A DNA stretch of 64,000 bases from Corynebacterium dentalis (GTDB lineage: Bacteria > Actinomycetota > Actinomycetes > Mycobacteriales > Mycobacteriaceae): contig NZ_OCTS01000003.1 of NCBI RefSeq assembly GCF_900232865.1, positions 245,464-309,463 of the forward strand, read 5' to 3'. Positions within the stretch are counted from its first letter, which is position 1, and each line of letters begins with the position of its first letter. Positions 15,595 to 26,992 of this stretch are shown in pieces. The translations under genes and the position numbers were made by a program. The notes below the pieces were generated by a model. It did no database searches. It saw only the letters and a program-made list of their open reading frames with translations, and was not told the DNA's origin.

Positions 15595-18500
15595 CTACGT
15601 CCTATTCTGCGCGTCTTCCTGCAGGTGCTTACTGATCACCGCACCCACGGTGGCGATCTCTGGTTCATCCACGATAGCGAGGTGATCGCCATGGAGTTGC
15701 ACGATTTCCAGGTCTGCGACGATCTGTCCCCATCCGCCGTCCGGAGCAACCTCGATATAGGCCGGCTCCAGCTCGATGGCTCCGTCGTGCATCCGCTCGG
15801 AGCGGAACAGCGTCACGGGAACGTTGACCTCAGACCACTGGGCAAAGCTCAGGGATTCCAGGATGCGATTGTCCACGAAGCTGGCGCGCTGATGTTCGAG
15901 CACACCGGCGGGCAGCCCCATCTGCGCCAGGGCTGGGGAGGCCAGCATGTCCTGGAACATTTCCATCATGACGTCTTCGCCCTTTTCGTCGAGCAAGTCA
16001 TGGGGAACCTCGAGGGGCAGCCCATAGGTGCGCTGCGCAAAGTCCGCGTAGCGATCCCAACGGGCGTGCATTTCCTCGGCGGTATCTTGCGCGGGGTTCT
16101 TCGGCTGCACGGTGTCCAGCAGGACGATGCGCTGCACTTCTGCGGTCTTCTCCCCTGCTGCGGCACGCTTCTCCAACTGCGCGGCGACTTCGTAAGCCAA
16201 GGCGCCACCGAAGCTCCATCCACCGAGCACGATGGGTAGGCCACCGGACAGTTCGATGATTTCGTCAAGGTAGGCCTCGGCGCGCTCGGCCAGCGGTCCT
16301 TCGAGTCGTTCGACGCCAAACACTGGCATGTTCTCAGCTAGTCGTCTCACCAGCGGCTGGTAGACCACGGAGGATCCACCGGCGGGATGGAACATGAACA
16401 CCGAGGAGATGCCTGCTTCGTCAGCCTCTGCGGAGCGTCCGCGCAGCACGCGGATATTGCCTTCTACCTCGGCTTCCAACTCCTCGCGGACCTTGTCACT
16501 CAGTGGCTCCAGGGTGGTGGCGGACAGAACATCAGCAGCTTCGATGGTGGCGCCGGAGCGCTCGGACAGGCGTGAGGCCAGTGCCTCTGCCTGCTCTTGG
16601 CTGATATCTGGTAGCTCGGAGGTGACACCTCCGGCAGCCTTGCCGGTTATCTTTGCCCAGGTAGCGAACACCATGCGCTCGGAGGCATCACGCGGAGCCA
16701 CTCCGCCCGCGGTGGCGGTGTAGTCCGTGGTTTTTTCAGAGGCGTCCGGCGACGTGGAGGACTCGGTAGTCTCAGCGGACTCAGCAGCCGCTGCGTGTGG
16801 CGCGCCTTCGAGTTCGGCCTCGGTAGCTGCACCGGCGCCCGCCGAGTGCCGTTCATTAACCATCTGCTCCACGATGGCAATCACATCGTCCACGGAACCG
16901 TCACGCAGCGCCTGAACCTGCAGCGGAGGAATATCGAAATCGTATTCCACGCGGTTCTTGATGCGCATACCCATCAGGGAGTCCAGACCCAGATCGATCA
17001 GCGGCAGCTCGCCGGGCAGATCTTCCACGTCATAGCCCATGGCCTCGCCGACGATCTCCCGCAGGCGATCCGCGACGCTCTGTCCGGAGTCTGGGTTCCA
17101 TCGCTGCGCATCTGCATCCACCTCCGGCAGCCGGTTGGCGTTCACGCCCTTTTTCGCGGATTCTGCTACACCGGCGGATACGTTGCCCGTGCTACCTGCG
17201 GTCGATCCTGCACCTGTAGCGCCAGCCACACCGGAGACGGCATCGGGGGCGGCGTCGCGCAAGGAGGTAGAGATGAAAGCCTCGCCTAGAAGCGGCATGG
17301 CGGAGGACTCGGCGTCGTGAATATTGACGGCCCAACCACCCAAGGACTTGGACACCACAGCGGTCAGCATGCCCGAGGTCAACAACGGGGAATGCTCCTG
17401 GGAGGCCACCACTGCGGCGGAGGAATCCAGATCCGCGGCAATCGCCTCACTCAACGCCAGCATCGAAGGAACGATGTCCGCAGACACGGAATAGGCGATC
17501 GATCCGCCCGGCAGGTTCACGCGGGTGCCCGGCAGATCCACGGAGGTACCAGACGAAGGACGTGCATTGGTCCAGTACGCGTTGCTGTTCCACCGCACGC
17601 CCGGCACGTCGGCAGACTCGCCGGTGCCCACTAGCGCCTTGAGATCGATGTCCTGACCCTGCACGTAGAGCTCGGCCAGCAGGTTGCTGACGGTATCGGA
17701 GACCGGCTCCTTCCGCTTGAGCGCGAACAGCAGCTTGGACTCACCCGCGTTGTGGGCGAACGCGTTGTTCATCAGCGGCATCAGCGCCACGGGGTTGGGA
17801 GCGAACTCAACGAAGGTGCGGTAGCCGTCGTCAAACTGCTTGCCCGAGGCCTCAGAGAACCACACCGGCTGGCGGGTGCATCGCACGAAGTACTCGGCAT
17901 CGTGCAGCGTCTCACCCGGCTGATAAACTCGGCCGCGATCGACCGTGGAGTACAGCGGCACGGAAATTGGCTGCGGCTCGATGTCGGAGATCTCGAAGTG
18001 CAGTTCGCCCAGGATCGGGTCCAACATCGAGGTGTGACCCGCACCCTTGACGTCCAACAGACGAGCGAACTTGCCCTCGCCCTCGAGGTGCTCCACCAGT
18101 TTGCTCACCGGCTCGCGCGGGCCACCGACGGTGGTCATGCCCGGCGCGGCGAACACCGCAGGCTCCACGGTAGAGAACTCTGGGTGGCTCTCGGTGAACT
18201 TGGCCAGCTCGTCCACACCGAATTCCACCACGGCCATCGCGCCCTGCTTGTCCTCTGGCAGCAGCTGCTCGCCCTCACCCATCAGGCGGGAGCGGTGGGA
18301 GGCGATGCGCACGGCATCGGACATGCTCAGACCACCCACGGCATAGGCCGCAGCGATCTCGCCCATGGACTGCCCCACCACAGCCGCAGGACGCGCGCCG
18401 AGGTGGCGCAGCAGATCCGTCAACGCGATCTGGATGCAGGTGATACCCACCTGCGCGGATTCCAAGTCAAAGTTCTGCTCGTCATCGAGGATCTTCTCCA

Positions 18501-20607
18501 CGATCGACCAGCCCGATTCCTGCTGGACAACCTCGTCGATATCCTGCAGACGCTGCGCGAACAAAGGCGAGAGCTCGTAGAGGTCCTTGCCCATCTTGCG
18601 GTGCTGGGAGCCGAAGCCGGAGTAGACCCACACGGAGCCCAGAGCGTTCGGCGAGTCCGCGGACTTGGTTTGTCCCGTCTGCTTGCCGTCCGCGATGCGC
18701 TGCAGTCCGTCGAGTGCTTCGTCCCAGGTCTTCGCCAGGGCCACGCCGCGGGAGCGGCCGTGGTTGCGCCCGGCCAGGGCGCGGGCCACGTCCGCAAGCG
18801 CTGGTTGTGGGTTGCTGTTTTTCTTTTCCTCCAGCCACGCCACCAGGTCAGTGGCTGCAGCCCGACGCCGGGACGGCAATAGTCCGCTCACCGGCAACAG
18901 GTAGGTGGGCTCCACGCCCGCCGAATCCGCGGTATCCAAACCCACGGGAGCGGTGGCGGTCTCATCCTGATCCTGCGCGTGGGCTTGCCCATTGGCATCA
19001 GCATCATCCGGGGCGGCCAGCACCACGTGCGCATTCGTACCACCGAAGCCGAAGCCGGACACACCCGCAACGGCTCGGCCGGAGTACTCCGGCCATTCGC
19101 GGCCGTCCTCGACTACTTCCAAGCGGGTGCGGTCGAAATCAATGTACGGATTGGGGCCCGTGTAGTTCAAGGACGGCGGCAGCATGCCCTCGCGCATCGC
19201 CATGGCCACCTTGATCACTCCGGCCACGCCCGCAGCGGCTTCCGTATGCCCGAAGTTGGTCTTGGCGGAGCCCAGCAGTGTGGGCGAGGCGGCATCGCGC
19301 CCCTCGCCCAGCACGGCGCCGAGTGCGGTGGCCTCGATCGGATCACCGAGAATGGTGCCCGTGCCGTGGGCTTCCACGTAATCCACCAGCGTGGGATCGA
19401 TTCCCGCATCGTTATACGCTGCGTGCAGAACATCTACCTGGGCATCAGGATTAGGCGCGGTCAGGCCATTGGAACGTCCATCGGAATTGACTGCAGAGCC
19501 CTTGATCACTGCCAGGACGTGATCGCCTTGGCGTCGAGCATCCGAAAGACGCTTGAGCACGATCACACCAGCACCATCCGAACGCACGATGCCGTCTGCA
19601 TCCTCGGAGAAAGCGCGGATGCCACCCGTGGGGCTCAGCACGCCCAATTCAGAGAATGCAACCGTGGCAAAAGGACTGGCCAGCAGGTTCACGCCGCCGG
19701 CGATCGCCACGGAAGAATCACCATCGCGCAAAGAACGAACTGCCTGGTGGATGGCCACCAAGGAAGAAGAACACGCCGTGTCCAGCGCCACGGACGGGCC
19801 ACGGAAATCAAAGGCATATGAGATGCGGTTGGCGATGATGGACGAGGAATTGCCCGTCAGAGAATACGGGTGCGCTTCCTTGGGATCCGCACTGATCAAC
19901 ATGGCGTAATCGTTGTTGGTGGTACCCATGAACACGCCCACGGGAAGGCCGCGCAAGGTGTTCGCAGGAATCCCCGCGTCCTCCAGCGCCTCCCACGTCA
20001 GCTGCAGCGTCATACGCTGCTGCGGGTCCATGTTCGCGGCCTCCAACGGCGACAAGCCAAAGAACTCCGCATCGAAAGAAGCGATGTCCTCGATGTAACC
20101 GCCGGTCAGGACGGCCTCGTCCATGCGACGAACCATCTCTTCATCGTTGGCATACTCCGACCAACGGCCGGCAGGTAGCTCGCCCACGCCGGACTTGTAA
20201 CCCACGAACATGTCCCACATCTCGCGTGCACTGTTTGCTCCCGGGTACCGGCCCGCGATGCCCACGATCGCTACGTCGCGATCCTCCGGGCTCAGCTGCG
20301 CGCCGGAGTGCGAACGTTGACCAGTAGAGGCAGTGGGACGCTGACGGCCGTTGATCACGAAGTCAGACAGCGCATTGATCGTGTTGAACTCATACGCCAC
20401 GGTCGCGTCCAGAGACACGCCCATCAGGCGTTCCAGATCACCCGAAAGCACCACGACATCGCGAGAGGAAAGCCCAAACTCCTCCATCGCGCGGTCATCA
20501 GTGATCTGATCAGCAGGCAGTCCAGTGGTCTCCGCCACCCAGTTCCGCAGCCATTCGCGCATCTGCTGAACTGTCGTGGGACGTGGAGTCACGCTGCTAT
20601 CTGCCAT
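15595..20607 (-). CDS. pks13: Polyketide synthase Pks13, mycolic acid condensing enzyme
   Basis: A 1670-aa type I PKS that condenses the meromycoloyl-AMP-derived chain with a carboxylated acyl-CoA to form the 3-oxo mycolate precursor. Domains in order: N-terminal ACP (residues 15-85, phosphopantetheine Ser48 in GLSSRD), ketosynthase (110-530; Cys279 in DTACSSSL, His414 in EAHGTGT, His454 in NFGHTEAA), acyltransferase (660-960; Ser747 in GQSMGE), second ACP (1170-1245; Ser1210 in GLDSLMGM), an Ala/Ser/Thr-rich linker, and thioesterase (1385-1665; Ser1465 in GGWSFGG, Asp1498, His1642 in HGDH). All catalytic residues are present. The start gives [10 protein letters not shown] with AAGGAAGG upstream; the longer frame to 20706 lacks a site. 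Confidence 0.98.
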   Translation of the reverse strand: MADSSVTPRPTTVQQMREWLRNWVAETTGLPADQITDDRAMEEFGLSSRDVVVLSGDLERLMGVSLDATVAYEFNTINALSDFVINGRQRPTASTGQRSHSGAQLSPEDRDVAIVGIAGRYPGANSAREMWDMFVGYKSGVGELPAGRWSEYANDEEMVRRMDEAVLTGGYIEDIASFDAEFFGLSPLEAANMDPQQRMTLQLTWEALEDAGIPANTLRGLPVGVFMGTTNNDYAMLISADPKEAHPYSLTGNSSSIIANRISYAFDFRGPSVALDTACSSSLVAIHQAVRSLRDGDSSVAIAGGVNLLASPFATVAFSELGVLSPTGGIRAFSEDADGIVRSDGAGVIVLKRLSDARRQGDHVLAVIKGSAVNSDGRSNGLTAPNPDAQVDVLHAAYNDAGIDPTLVDYVEAHGTGTILGDPIEATALGAVLGEGRDAASPTLLGSAKTNFGHTEAAAGVAGVIKVAMAMREGMLPPSLNYTGPNPYIDFDRTRLEVVEDGREWPEYSGRAVAGVSGFGFGGTNAHVVLAAPDDADANGQAHAQDQDETATAPVGLDTADSAGVEPTYLLPVSGLLPSRRRAAATDLVAWLEEKKNSNPQPALADVARALAGRNHGRSRGVALAKTWDEALDGLQRIADGKQTGQTKSADSPNALGSVWVYSGFGSQHRKMGKDLYELSPLFAQRLQDIDEVVQQESGWSIVEKILDDEQNFDLESAQVGITCIQIALTDLLRHLGARPAAVVGQSMGEIAAAYAVGGLSMSDAVRIASHRSRLMGEGEQLLPEDKQGAMAVVEFGVDELAKFTESHPEFSTVEPAVFAAPGMTTVGGPREPVSKLVEHLEGEGKFARLLDVKGAGHTSMLDPILGELHFEISDIEPQPISVPLYSTVDRGRVYQPGETLHDAEYFVRCTRQPVWFSEASGKQFDDGYRTFVEFAPNPVALMPLMNNAFAHNAGESKLLFALKRKEPVSDTVSNLLAELYVQGQDIDLKALVGTGESADVPGVRWNSNAYWTNARPSSGTSVDLPGTRVNLPGGSIAYSVSADIVPSMLALSEAIAADLDSSAAVVASQEHSPLLTSGMLTAVVSKSLGGWAVNIHDAESSAMPLLGEAFISTSLRDAAPDAVSGVAGATGAGSTAGSTGNVSAGVAESAKKGVNANRLPEVDADAQRWNPDSGQSVADRLREIVGEAMGYDVEDLPGELPLIDLGLDSLMGMRIKNRVEYDFDIPPLQVQALRDGSVDDVIAIVEQMVNERHSAGAGAATEAELEGAPHAAAAESAETTESSTSPDASEKTTDYTATAGGVAPRDASERMVFATWAKITGKAAGGVTSELPDISQEQAEALASRLSERSGATIEAADVLSATTLEPLSDKVREELEAEVEGNIRVLRGRSAEADEAGISSVFMFHPAGGSSVVYQPLVRRLAENMPVFGVERLEGPLAERAEAYLDEIIELSGGLPIVLGGWSFGGALAYEVAAQLEKRAAAGEKTAEVQRIVLLDTVQPKNPAQDTAEEMHARWDRYADFAQRTYGLPLEVPHDLLDEKGEDVMMEMFQDMLASPALAQMGLPAGVLEHQRASFVDNRILESLSFAQWSEVNVPVTLFRSERMHDGAIELEPAYIEVAPDGGWGQIVADLEIVQLHGDHLAIVDEPEIATVGAVISKHLQEDAQNRT

Positions 20608-20801
20608 GCGGACCAATTCCTTCCTTCGCGGTGATCGCGGGTCGTCGATCTTATTTTTGGGTGTCGGGATCAGAACGCCCCGCTGACGAGGCTCAAAAGA
20701 TCTCATGATCGCTGGTGTGCGAGCCGTGTCTTTCAGGCCACAGGGAAACTATCGTTTTTTAGCGGTTGCCACGCTACATCGTAGTGCGCAGCGAGACAGC
20801 T

Positions 20802-22658
20802 TTAGTTGAACACACCCTCGTTGTAAGCCTTCGCGGCCACGCGGCGGGCAATCTTGTGTGCCGAGGAGCGGGGAATTTCTCCAACGCCAATGATGCGCAC
20901 ATCAGCTGGCTGCACGCCGTGCTTCTTCGTGACGGCGGCGCGCACGGCATCGATGGCCTGTGCGTCCCCGGACTCGTCGGCCTCCGGATCGCGCTCGGCG
21001 ATGATCACCAGGCCTTCGACATCGTCGGTGCTGATGGAGAACGCAGCCAGCACGCCCGGCGCGATCTGCTTAGTGGCCTCTTCCGCCGTGGCCTCGATGT
21101 CCTGCGGGTAGTGGTTGCGGCCGGCCACGATGATGAGGTCCTTGAGGCGGCCGGTAATGAACACGTTCTCGTCCACAATCACGGCGAGGTCACCGGTGCG
21201 CATCCAGTTATCTTCTGGGGCTCCATACGCGCGGGAGTTTTCCGCCAGTCGCTTGCCCTTCGGCAGCTCATTACGGAAGGTCTCCTTGGTTTCCTCTTCG
21301 CGGTTCAGGTAGCCAGCAGCCATGTTATCGCCGTGCACCCAGATTTCACCGACGTTGCCATCTTCCAGCTCCTGGCCGGTTTCCGTGTCCACAATGGCCA
21401 AAACCTGCGGTGCACACACCTGGCCCACGGACATCAGTGGCACTGCGTTTTCTCCGTCTGCTTCCACGATCTCCGCAGTACCAGCTGCCAGCGCATCGCG
21501 GCCCAACCAGCGGGTGACAGGGCGCTCGCCAATGTGCGGAGTGGTCACCAAGAGAGTGGCCTCTGCTAGGCCGTAAGAAGGGCGCATTGCCTCGCGCTTG
21601 AGGCCGTAGTTGCCGAACAGTTCCATGAACTTATCCACGGCTGCCTTGGATACGGGCTCGGAGCCGTTGATCACACCGTCTACGCGGCTGAGATCCAGGT
21701 CCTTGAGCTCCGCGACATCCTCCGGATTGGCGTAACGTGCTGCCAGCTCCATGGCGAAGTTAGGCACCACGGTGTAAAGGTTTTCCTCATCATTGCGCTT
21801 GCTCATCTGGCGCACCCAACGCGCTGGGTCTTGGATGAAATCGCGAGGGCTCATCAGCTCAAATGGAACTCCCAGCAGCACCACGAAAGCCGCCAAGATG
21901 ATGCCCATGTCATGGTGCAGCGGCAACCACGTGGCCAAGCGCATCGGAGACTGCAGGTTGACCGCAGAGAAGATCTGCAGCACGTTGGTCACGATGGACT
22001 TGTGGGTCAGGATCACGCCGGCTGGGGTACGAGTAGATCCGGAGGTGTACTGCAGGAAAGCCTCGTCCGAGGACTTTGGCGCTAGGGACGGATCCGCCAT
22101 GATCGCCATCATCGGGTTCACCCACTCGTCAGCCAGGGAATCCGGCAGCGCATCCACGGTCAGCACGCGAGGGCGCTCTGCCGCTGGGGTGGACGCGAAG
22201 TGCTTGCGCACAGCGGCCGCGGACTGCTTGTTGGTGAGTACCACGGTGGGCTCGGAGGAACCCAGCACCGCGCTCAGGTGGCCGGTGTGGCCCGGCTCGT
22301 TCGGATCGTACAGCGGGACTGGCACCATCTTGGCGTACATGGCGCCCAGGAACGCATAGAGGTACTCCGGTGAGTTGTTGGCCAGAATGGCCACGCGGTC
22401 CCCCGGCTGCGCCACCTGCTGCAGGCGCACGCACACGGCCTTGATGCGGGTGTTGACCTGCGCACGAGTGATCTCATGGACCTGACCCTCACGGGACTGG
22501 CTGAAGTCCCAGTAGCGAATCAGAGTCTCTTCCGTGGCGCCTTCCATCTGCGCCATGGTGTAGAGCATCTCGCACATGCCGGACAGCGTCAGCTGCTCCG
22601 GCACGTTGATCTTGCCTTGCTCGTCGAAGAACTGGGACATTGCCGCATTGATATCCAT
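20802..22658 (-). CDS. fadD32: Long-chain fatty acid AMP ligase FadD32
   Basis: A 618-aa fatty acyl-AMP ligase that activates the meromycolate-like chain and loads it on the N-terminal ACP of Pks13. Signatures include the phosphate loop LQYTSGSTRTPAGVILTH, the FAAL-type WLPLHHDMGII, RPSYGLAEATLL, and the hinge GRLKDLIIVAGRNHYPQDIE with the C-terminal catalytic lysine in SSAHKIARR. The ATG at 22658 has AGGAAG about 10 nt upstream. It lies 194 bp upstream of pks13 on the same strand, the conserved fadD32-pks13-accD order of mycolate producers. Confidence 0.97.
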   Translation of the reverse strand: MDINAAMSQFFDEQGKINVPEQLTLSGMCEMLYTMAQMEGATEETLIRYWDFSQSREGQVHEITRAQVNTRIKAVCVRLQQVAQPGDRVAILANNSPEYLYAFLGAMYAKMVPVPLYDPNEPGHTGHLSAVLGSSEPTVVLTNKQSAAAVRKHFASTPAAERPRVLTVDALPDSLADEWVNPMMAIMADPSLAPKSSDEAFLQYTSGSTRTPAGVILTHKSIVTNVLQIFSAVNLQSPMRLATWLPLHHDMGIILAAFVVLLGVPFELMSPRDFIQDPARWVRQMSKRNDEENLYTVVPNFAMELAARYANPEDVAELKDLDLSRVDGVINGSEPVSKAAVDKFMELFGNYGLKREAMRPSYGLAEATLLVTTPHIGERPVTRWLGRDALAAGTAEIVEADGENAVPLMSVGQVCAPQVLAIVDTETGQELEDGNVGEIWVHGDNMAAGYLNREEETKETFRNELPKGKRLAENSRAYGAPEDNWMRTGDLAVIVDENVFITGRLKDLIIVAGRNHYPQDIEATAEEATKQIAPGVLAAFSISTDDVEGLVIIAERDPEADESGDAQAIDAVRAAVTKKHGVQPADVRIIGVGEIPRSSAHKIARRVAAKAYNEGVFN

Positions 22659-22821
22659 ACTGGAACTTCCTGCTAGTAGGTGGGTAAAACGGAGTGCTTG
22701 TCAGTGGTGCTTGGGGTGTCACCTCGTGGTGCATCCGGACGAGGGTTTACCCCATCCGAATGCGTTCACGCTTCTAGTTAGTTAGTAGATCACAACTACT
22801 GGCCGAGTTCGACCATTCCGG

Positions 22822-23754
22822 CTAGCCAGCCGTGACGATTCCTCGCGCCCAATCCACAATCCACTGCGGAACCGTCTGCTCCGGAATCACGTTCGGGTTG
22901 GAGGCATAGAGCGCGTGCGCCGCGTTATCGCCCACCAGCTCGCGGGCTCGCTGCAGCGCATTTCCGAAGTCGCGTGGCGAATCGCAGATCATGTCCCCCG
23001 GCGCGCAGAAGTTGTTCACTCGGTCGCTCAGCTCGCCGAAGCCATCCGGGCGCGGGCCGCGCATCGTCGCCCCGGGAACAATCGGCTGGACCAAGCCATT
23101 GACGATGTTGAGGGAAATCTCCGCACCCACGCCGGTGTTTTTGGTGTTGCCAATGAAATTGCCCTTGTCACGCTCGAATCTGCCGTCGGCAATCAAAGCA
23201 ACACCGGCCACGGAAGACGCCGGAACAGGCCCGCGACCGTTTCCGATCTCAGCGGCCATGTCACCGGAAAGCACTGCACCCTGGCTGAAGCCGGAGATGA
23301 TGAACTTGGTGGCAGGGCACGCCTCGTGGGTCGCGCGCAGCTCGGCGGCCATGCGGTCAAAGCCTTCGCGGCGAGAATCGTCGTAGGACATCTCCTGCAT
23401 CGCGTTGACATTGCGGAATTCCGCGGTGTACGGCAGCGTCCACACCTTGACCTGGTCTTCCGGCAGCTGCTCCTTCAACGGGTTGGTCACGGAGAGCATC
23501 AGCGAGCGCGGGTTGGCCGTGGGATCCATCGGGTCATCCGTGGCGCTGGATTCCCAGGTTCCGGGCGCGGAGATGAACTCGTAGGCCGAACATCCGGGTG
23601 GGTTTTGCGCCTCGGTTTCTTCCGTGCCGCCGTTGGGCGCACCGGGGATGGGGTTGTTCGGTCCGTTGTTGTTGGAGTTCATCCATTGTCCGACGCCAAC
23701 AACGATGGCCAGCAAAATGATGATCACAGCGATCACTGTGAGGAGCTTACGCAT
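22822..23754 (-). CDS. Cutinase-fold lipase/thioesterase, Rv3802c homologue
   Basis: A 310-aa secreted or membrane-anchored serine hydrolase. An N-terminal hydrophobic helix (LLTVIAVIIILLAIVVGVGQW, residues 4-24) is followed by a Pro/Asn/Gly-rich linker and a cutinase-like domain with nucleophile Ser in FIISGFSQGAVLSGD (near residue 155), a catalytic Asp in CAPGDMICD and His in NAAHALYAS. The mycobacterial homologue is a phospholipase/thioesterase essential for envelope lipid homeostasis, located exactly here between fadD32 and the mycolyltransferases. One copy of the TCCGACGCCA repeat lies inside the codons for VGVGQW at the end of the membrane helix. Confidence 0.92.
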   Translation of the reverse strand: MRKLLTVIAVIIILLAIVVGVGQWMNSNNNGPNNPIPGAPNGGTEETEAQNPPGCSAYEFISAPGTWESSATDDPMDPTANPRSLMLSVTNPLKEQLPEDQVKVWTLPYTAEFRNVNAMQEMSYDDSRREGFDRMAAELRATHEACPATKFIISGFSQGAVLSGDMAAEIGNGRGPVPASSVAGVALIADGRFERDKGNFIGNTKNTGVGAEISLNIVNGLVQPIVPGATMRGPRPDGFGELSDRVNNFCAPGDMICDSPRDFGNALQRARELVGDNAAHALYASNPNVIPEQTVPQWIVDWARGIVTAG

Positions 23755-23806
23755 GATGGGTGATTGTCCTTAGTCCCGGTTGTGGCCGGGGTGAATCGGA
23801 TGTGAT

Positions 23807-24412
23807 CTAGCTGCAGTACGCGGAGTCTGCGGCATCCACGATGACCTTTTCGATCTCCTGCGGATCCTTGTCTACGATGCCCTGGGTCTGTAGCTGCCCT
23901 GCTGCCAGCGCGGTGAAGACGTCTGGGCGGTCTTCTGCCTTAGCCGTGCAGTAGCCGCGGCCTGCGGCAATGAGCTGGTCTTCCACGCCGCCTGGATCGG
24001 AGGCACCGTCCACCTTGGAGAGGTCGATGTCATTATTCTTCAGCTCTTCGAGGTACTTCTGGTCCTCTTCGCTGCGGCCCGTGCCTGCGGGGACTTGGTC
24101 CACTTCTTCCGCACCGGAGTCATTGGCATCCGGGGCGGAGTTACCCGCTTCGGGAGCTGGAGCAGCGGCACTGGAGGAGGACTCTGGAGCGTCAGATTCT
24201 GGGGAGGCGCTGGAGCTCACGCTGGGCACGCCGGTGTTGGTAGCCTGCTCGGAGTTGTCCACGGTGGAATCATCACCGCAGGCGGCGGTGGCAGCCAGCA
24301 AGACAGGGGTGGTCACAGCCACGAGTGCCAGCCGCCAGGAACGGCGCGACCGGGGTGCGGACACCGAGTCATTGCAAGTGGATGGTGCGGTGGACTGTCG
24401 GACAGTATTCAC
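23807..24412 (-). CDS. Secreted DUF732-domain lipoprotein
   Basis: A 201-aa exported protein. A basic N-terminus and hydrophobic helix (WRLALVAVTTPVLLAATAACGDD) end in a lipobox-like TAAC, then comes a Ser/Ala/Glu-rich linker of about 75 residues, then a C-terminal DUF732-type helical domain with two cysteines (GRGYCTAKAED and DSAYCS) that probably form a disulfide. DUF732 proteins are common mycobacterial and corynebacterial cell-surface proteins without assigned function. The GTG start has GGGAGAG just upstream. It follows cmtA after a rho-independent terminator, and precedes the Rv3802-like lipase gene, an arrangement conserved in corynebacteria. Confidence 0.88.
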   Translation of the reverse strand: MNTVRQSTAPSTCNDSVSAPRSRRSWRLALVAVTTPVLLAATAACGDDSTVDNSEQATNTGVPSVSSSASPESDAPESSSSAAAPAPEAGNSAPDANDSGAEEVDQVPAGTGRSEEDQKYLEELKNNDIDLSKVDGASDPGGVEDQLIAAGRGYCTAKAEDRPDVFTALAAGQLQTQGIVDKDPQEIEKVIVDAADSAYCS

Positions 24413-24445
24413 GTGCTCTCCCGAGGAATCTTTGGAGGGATTGGA

Positions 24446-24491
24446 GTAAAAACCAAGCGCCAGCTTCCCTGGGTGAAAAGAAGCTGACGCT
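24446..24491 (-). terminator. Rho-independent terminator after cmtA
   Basis: On the minus strand a 12-bp stem (AGCGTCAGCTTC / GAAGCTGGCGCT, one G-U pair) is followed by TGGTTTTTA. It lies 56 bp downstream of the cmtA stop codon. Confidence 0.85.
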
Positions 24492-24546
24492 CGGGGTCAT
24501 GCAAGCCTGTCGCGCTTCAGTTCAGACGCGCCAGCGGTGGTGACTA

Positions 24547-26544
24547 CTAGTTGAGGGTCTTCTGAACCTTGCCGTTGACCTCGCGGATCACGCCGTGTTG
24601 GAACTTGACCTCGTTGCCACCGGCAGGGATTGCGGTCTGGTCGGAGATTGGGAAGCCGTACTTGCCCCGCTCCCAGTCTTCCTGCGCCCATGCATCGCGG
24701 ATCTTTCCGTTGTAGATCACGTGCGCGCCGGTAGTTGGGCTCCAGTAGATGGCGCCGCCGGTGAAGTTGGAGAACTTTCCGCCCTTCGCATCGAGCTCGC
24801 CGGAGGTTGGCACGCCTAGTGGGGAGTTCAGTCCGCCCAGTTCGGTGTACTTCTTGGCGATCTCGCCCTGGACGTAGTTGCCCTTGCCATCGGTTCCCAC
24901 GGCGATGACACCGTTCTGGAACTTCTGCTGCACACCCTTGCCAGCGATTGGCTCGTCCTGGGCGATTGGGTAGCCCAGCTTGCCGCCTTCCCAGCCAGCC
25001 GGTCCCCAAACAGCCATGATGTCCTTGCTGACTGCGTACGCACCGGTGTTGGCGTTCCAGTAGATGTTGCCGTTTTCAAACCTCACGAAGTAGCCGTTGC
25101 GGCCTGGAACCTGAATTTCCTCAGATAGTGGGTAACCCAGCCAGGAGGTCGGTCCGCCCATCTCGGAGTAACGGGCACCGATGCGACCCCACAGGTAGTG
25201 AGCACCGGTGGCCTGAGACCAGTACGCGCGTCCGCCGCGGAAGTCCTGGATCTTGCCGCCGCGTGGGCCGTTGTACTCGTTGGAGGTACATGCGCCCAGC
25301 TGCGGTACCTTTCTCAGACCAGCGCCAATAGCACCCTTCGCTGAACATTCGGTGCCGCGGTCTTCCTGTGGCACACCCAGGGCATTGGCCATGTGTGGCC
25401 ACGCCTGGGTCATTTCGAACTGCCAGTATGGCCAAGAGTGGGTACCGGATGGCCGGAATGCCGAGGTAACGTTAACGTTCTTCTGCTTGGCGTAGCGCAG
25501 GAAGGTCTCGGTGGTCATTCGGGACATGACCTCCAAGCCCATGCCGGCGTAGTTGTCAGGCATGCCAGGCAGCGGGCCGGGACGGTCGAATGGTCCTGCG
25601 TTGCCGTTTCCGGAGGAGACGTAGACGGACATGTCCTTCAGATTTTCGACGCCTAGCTTTGGATCGTGATCAATCCATCCCTGGGAGCCGTAGGGGCCCC
25701 ACATCTTCCGGGCATCGTAGCCACCAGCATCCAGGGTAGCTGCACCGATTCCCTGCGGCATGCCGTAGGAGGTGGTGTCTAGGTAGCCGGAGAAGGATCC
25801 CACGAAGTTAAACATGCTTGGGTGGCGCTCGGCGAGGTTCATCGCGGCGGTTCCGCCCATGGACAGACCGACCACTGCACGCTTGTCAGTGGAGCGCCAT
25901 CCTTCGCGCAGCACGGCTGGCAGTTCTTTGGTCAGGAAGGTCTCCCACTTGTAGTGCTTGCCCTTGTCTGGCTGCTGCCAGTCGGAGTAGAAAGAGGACT
26001 CGCCGCCGACTGGCATGACGACGTTGACGTTCTTGTCTGCATAGTACGAGGCGATGTTGGTCTCTAGGGTCCAACCGGACTCGTCATCGCGGGCGCGCAG
26101 GCCGTCCAACGCCCATACGGATGGGTAGGTTTTGCTTGGGTTGGAGTACCAGTCGCGAGCCAGGAGGATCTGCACCTTGATTGGCTCGCCAGGCATGGCT
26201 GCGGAGTTGATGAAGACGTTTGCCCAGCGGTCGGTGATCCACTCCACGCGGTCCACGGACACGCCCTCTGGCAGGCCGTCGAGAACCTGCTCGGTGACGT
26301 CAATTGGGGTGCGATCTGGGATGGAGTCCGGCTTGAGGTAGTCAGTGTCAAAGCCTGGGCCCAGGTTTCTACTCAGGCCCTGGGCCTGAGCGGAAGGTAG
26401 TACCGGCTGGCCGCCGACTGCTGGAAGCAGAGGCAGGGCCAGTGCAGCGACGACGGGCAGGGCCAGTGCGGCTACCGGCTTGCGGCGGCCATTACGCATC
26501 CCAGCGGTGCGGGTGCGGCGGGAAAGGATCGCGGCAAAGCGCAT
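24547..26544 (-). CDS. cmtA: PS1-type mycolyltransferase with C-terminal LGFP repeats
   Basis: A 665-aa secreted protein, homologous to PS1/Cop1 (csp1) of C. glutamicum and to antigen 85. It transfers mycolate from trehalose monomycolate to arabinogalactan or to another TMM. A long signal peptide (basic residues 9-22, hydrophobic 23-45, cleavage near SAQA-QGL at 54) precedes the esterase domain with the triad Ser228 (GLSMGG), probably Glu346 and His369 (GTHSWPYW). From about 400 there is a wall-binding region with four LGFP-type repeats (SWLGYPLSEEI, KLGYPIAQDEP, SPLGVPTSGEL, KYGFPISDQTA). The ATG follows AGAAGGAAG. It heads its own transcription unit after a 448-bp gap. Confidence 0.96.
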   Translation of the reverse strand: MRFAAILSRRTRTAGMRNGRRKPVAALALPVVAALALPLLPAVGGQPVLPSAQAQGLSRNLGPGFDTDYLKPDSIPDRTPIDVTEQVLDGLPEGVSVDRVEWITDRWANVFINSAAMPGEPIKVQILLARDWYSNPSKTYPSVWALDGLRARDDESGWTLETNIASYYADKNVNVVMPVGGESSFYSDWQQPDKGKHYKWETFLTKELPAVLREGWRSTDKRAVVGLSMGGTAAMNLAERHPSMFNFVGSFSGYLDTTSYGMPQGIGAATLDAGGYDARKMWGPYGSQGWIDHDPKLGVENLKDMSVYVSSGNGNAGPFDRPGPLPGMPDNYAGMGLEVMSRMTTETFLRYAKQKNVNVTSAFRPSGTHSWPYWQFEMTQAWPHMANALGVPQEDRGTECSAKGAIGAGLRKVPQLGACTSNEYNGPRGGKIQDFRGGRAYWSQATGAHYLWGRIGARYSEMGGPTSWLGYPLSEEIQVPGRNGYFVRFENGNIYWNANTGAYAVSKDIMAVWGPAGWEGGKLGYPIAQDEPIAGKGVQQKFQNGVIAVGTDGKGNYVQGEIAKKYTELGGLNSPLGVPTSGELDAKGGKFSNFTGGAIYWSPTTGAHVIYNGKIRDAWAQEDWERGKYGFPISDQTAIPAGGNEVKFQHGVIREVNGKVQKTLN

Positions 26545-26992
26545 GTTCGGACTTCCTTCTGAGCGTCAGTTTTACAAGCGTTAAAACGTGATGAATATAT
26601 GAAATCGTTACATAAAGCCGGCGAGTGCGCTGGTTGGATCGCGTGAAAAGTTTTGCGCACAACCAGTCATGCCCAGCAGTAACTAACGATTCGCTGCCAC
26701 CGGAACAGGTTCCCCGCCTGCTCCGACTACAACTCTCGGCGTGTAACGCTAGCCATTATGGCAAGCAAACGTACTTTTGTTGGCGCAACACACCGTAAAC
26801 CTCAAGGTTAAGTTTAAGGTTAGTCTAGCAAAGCGCTTTGTGGGGTCAAACATTAGGGAATGTTTCTCACAGTTAGTTAACAACCCTACTCCCCAACCTC
26901 CCTACAGCTACGGAAAATGCCGACTAACCATGTGGTTAGTCGGCATTTTGTTGAGGTCTACGGATCTCTACCCTGAGACCCAGATCCGAAGA
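26545..26992. other. Intergenic region between cmtB and cmtA with the cmtA promoter
   Basis: 448 bp without a credible ORF. It holds the bidirectional-looking hairpin at 26914-26949 and the leader and promoter of cmtA. Around 26800-26830 the sequence is AT-rich with two copies of AAGGTTA 13 bp apart (AAGGTTAAGTTTAAGGTTA), and a CATAAT hexamer on the minus strand near 26755 could be the -10 element. No known riboswitch or small RNA was recognised. Confidence 0.5.
26914..26949 (-). terminator. Perfect 17-bp hairpin terminator after cmtB
   Basis: A perfect inverted repeat with arms AAAATGCCGACTAACCA and its complement around a 2-nt loop. On the minus strand it ends in TTTT, 44 bp after the cmtB stop. 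Because both ends are A/T runs it could also work on the plus strand. Confidence 0.85.

Noticed and set aside
26800..26830. AAGGTTA direct repeats as a CRISPR or regulatory array
   Set aside because: Only two copies 13 bp apart; no spacers and no cas genes.
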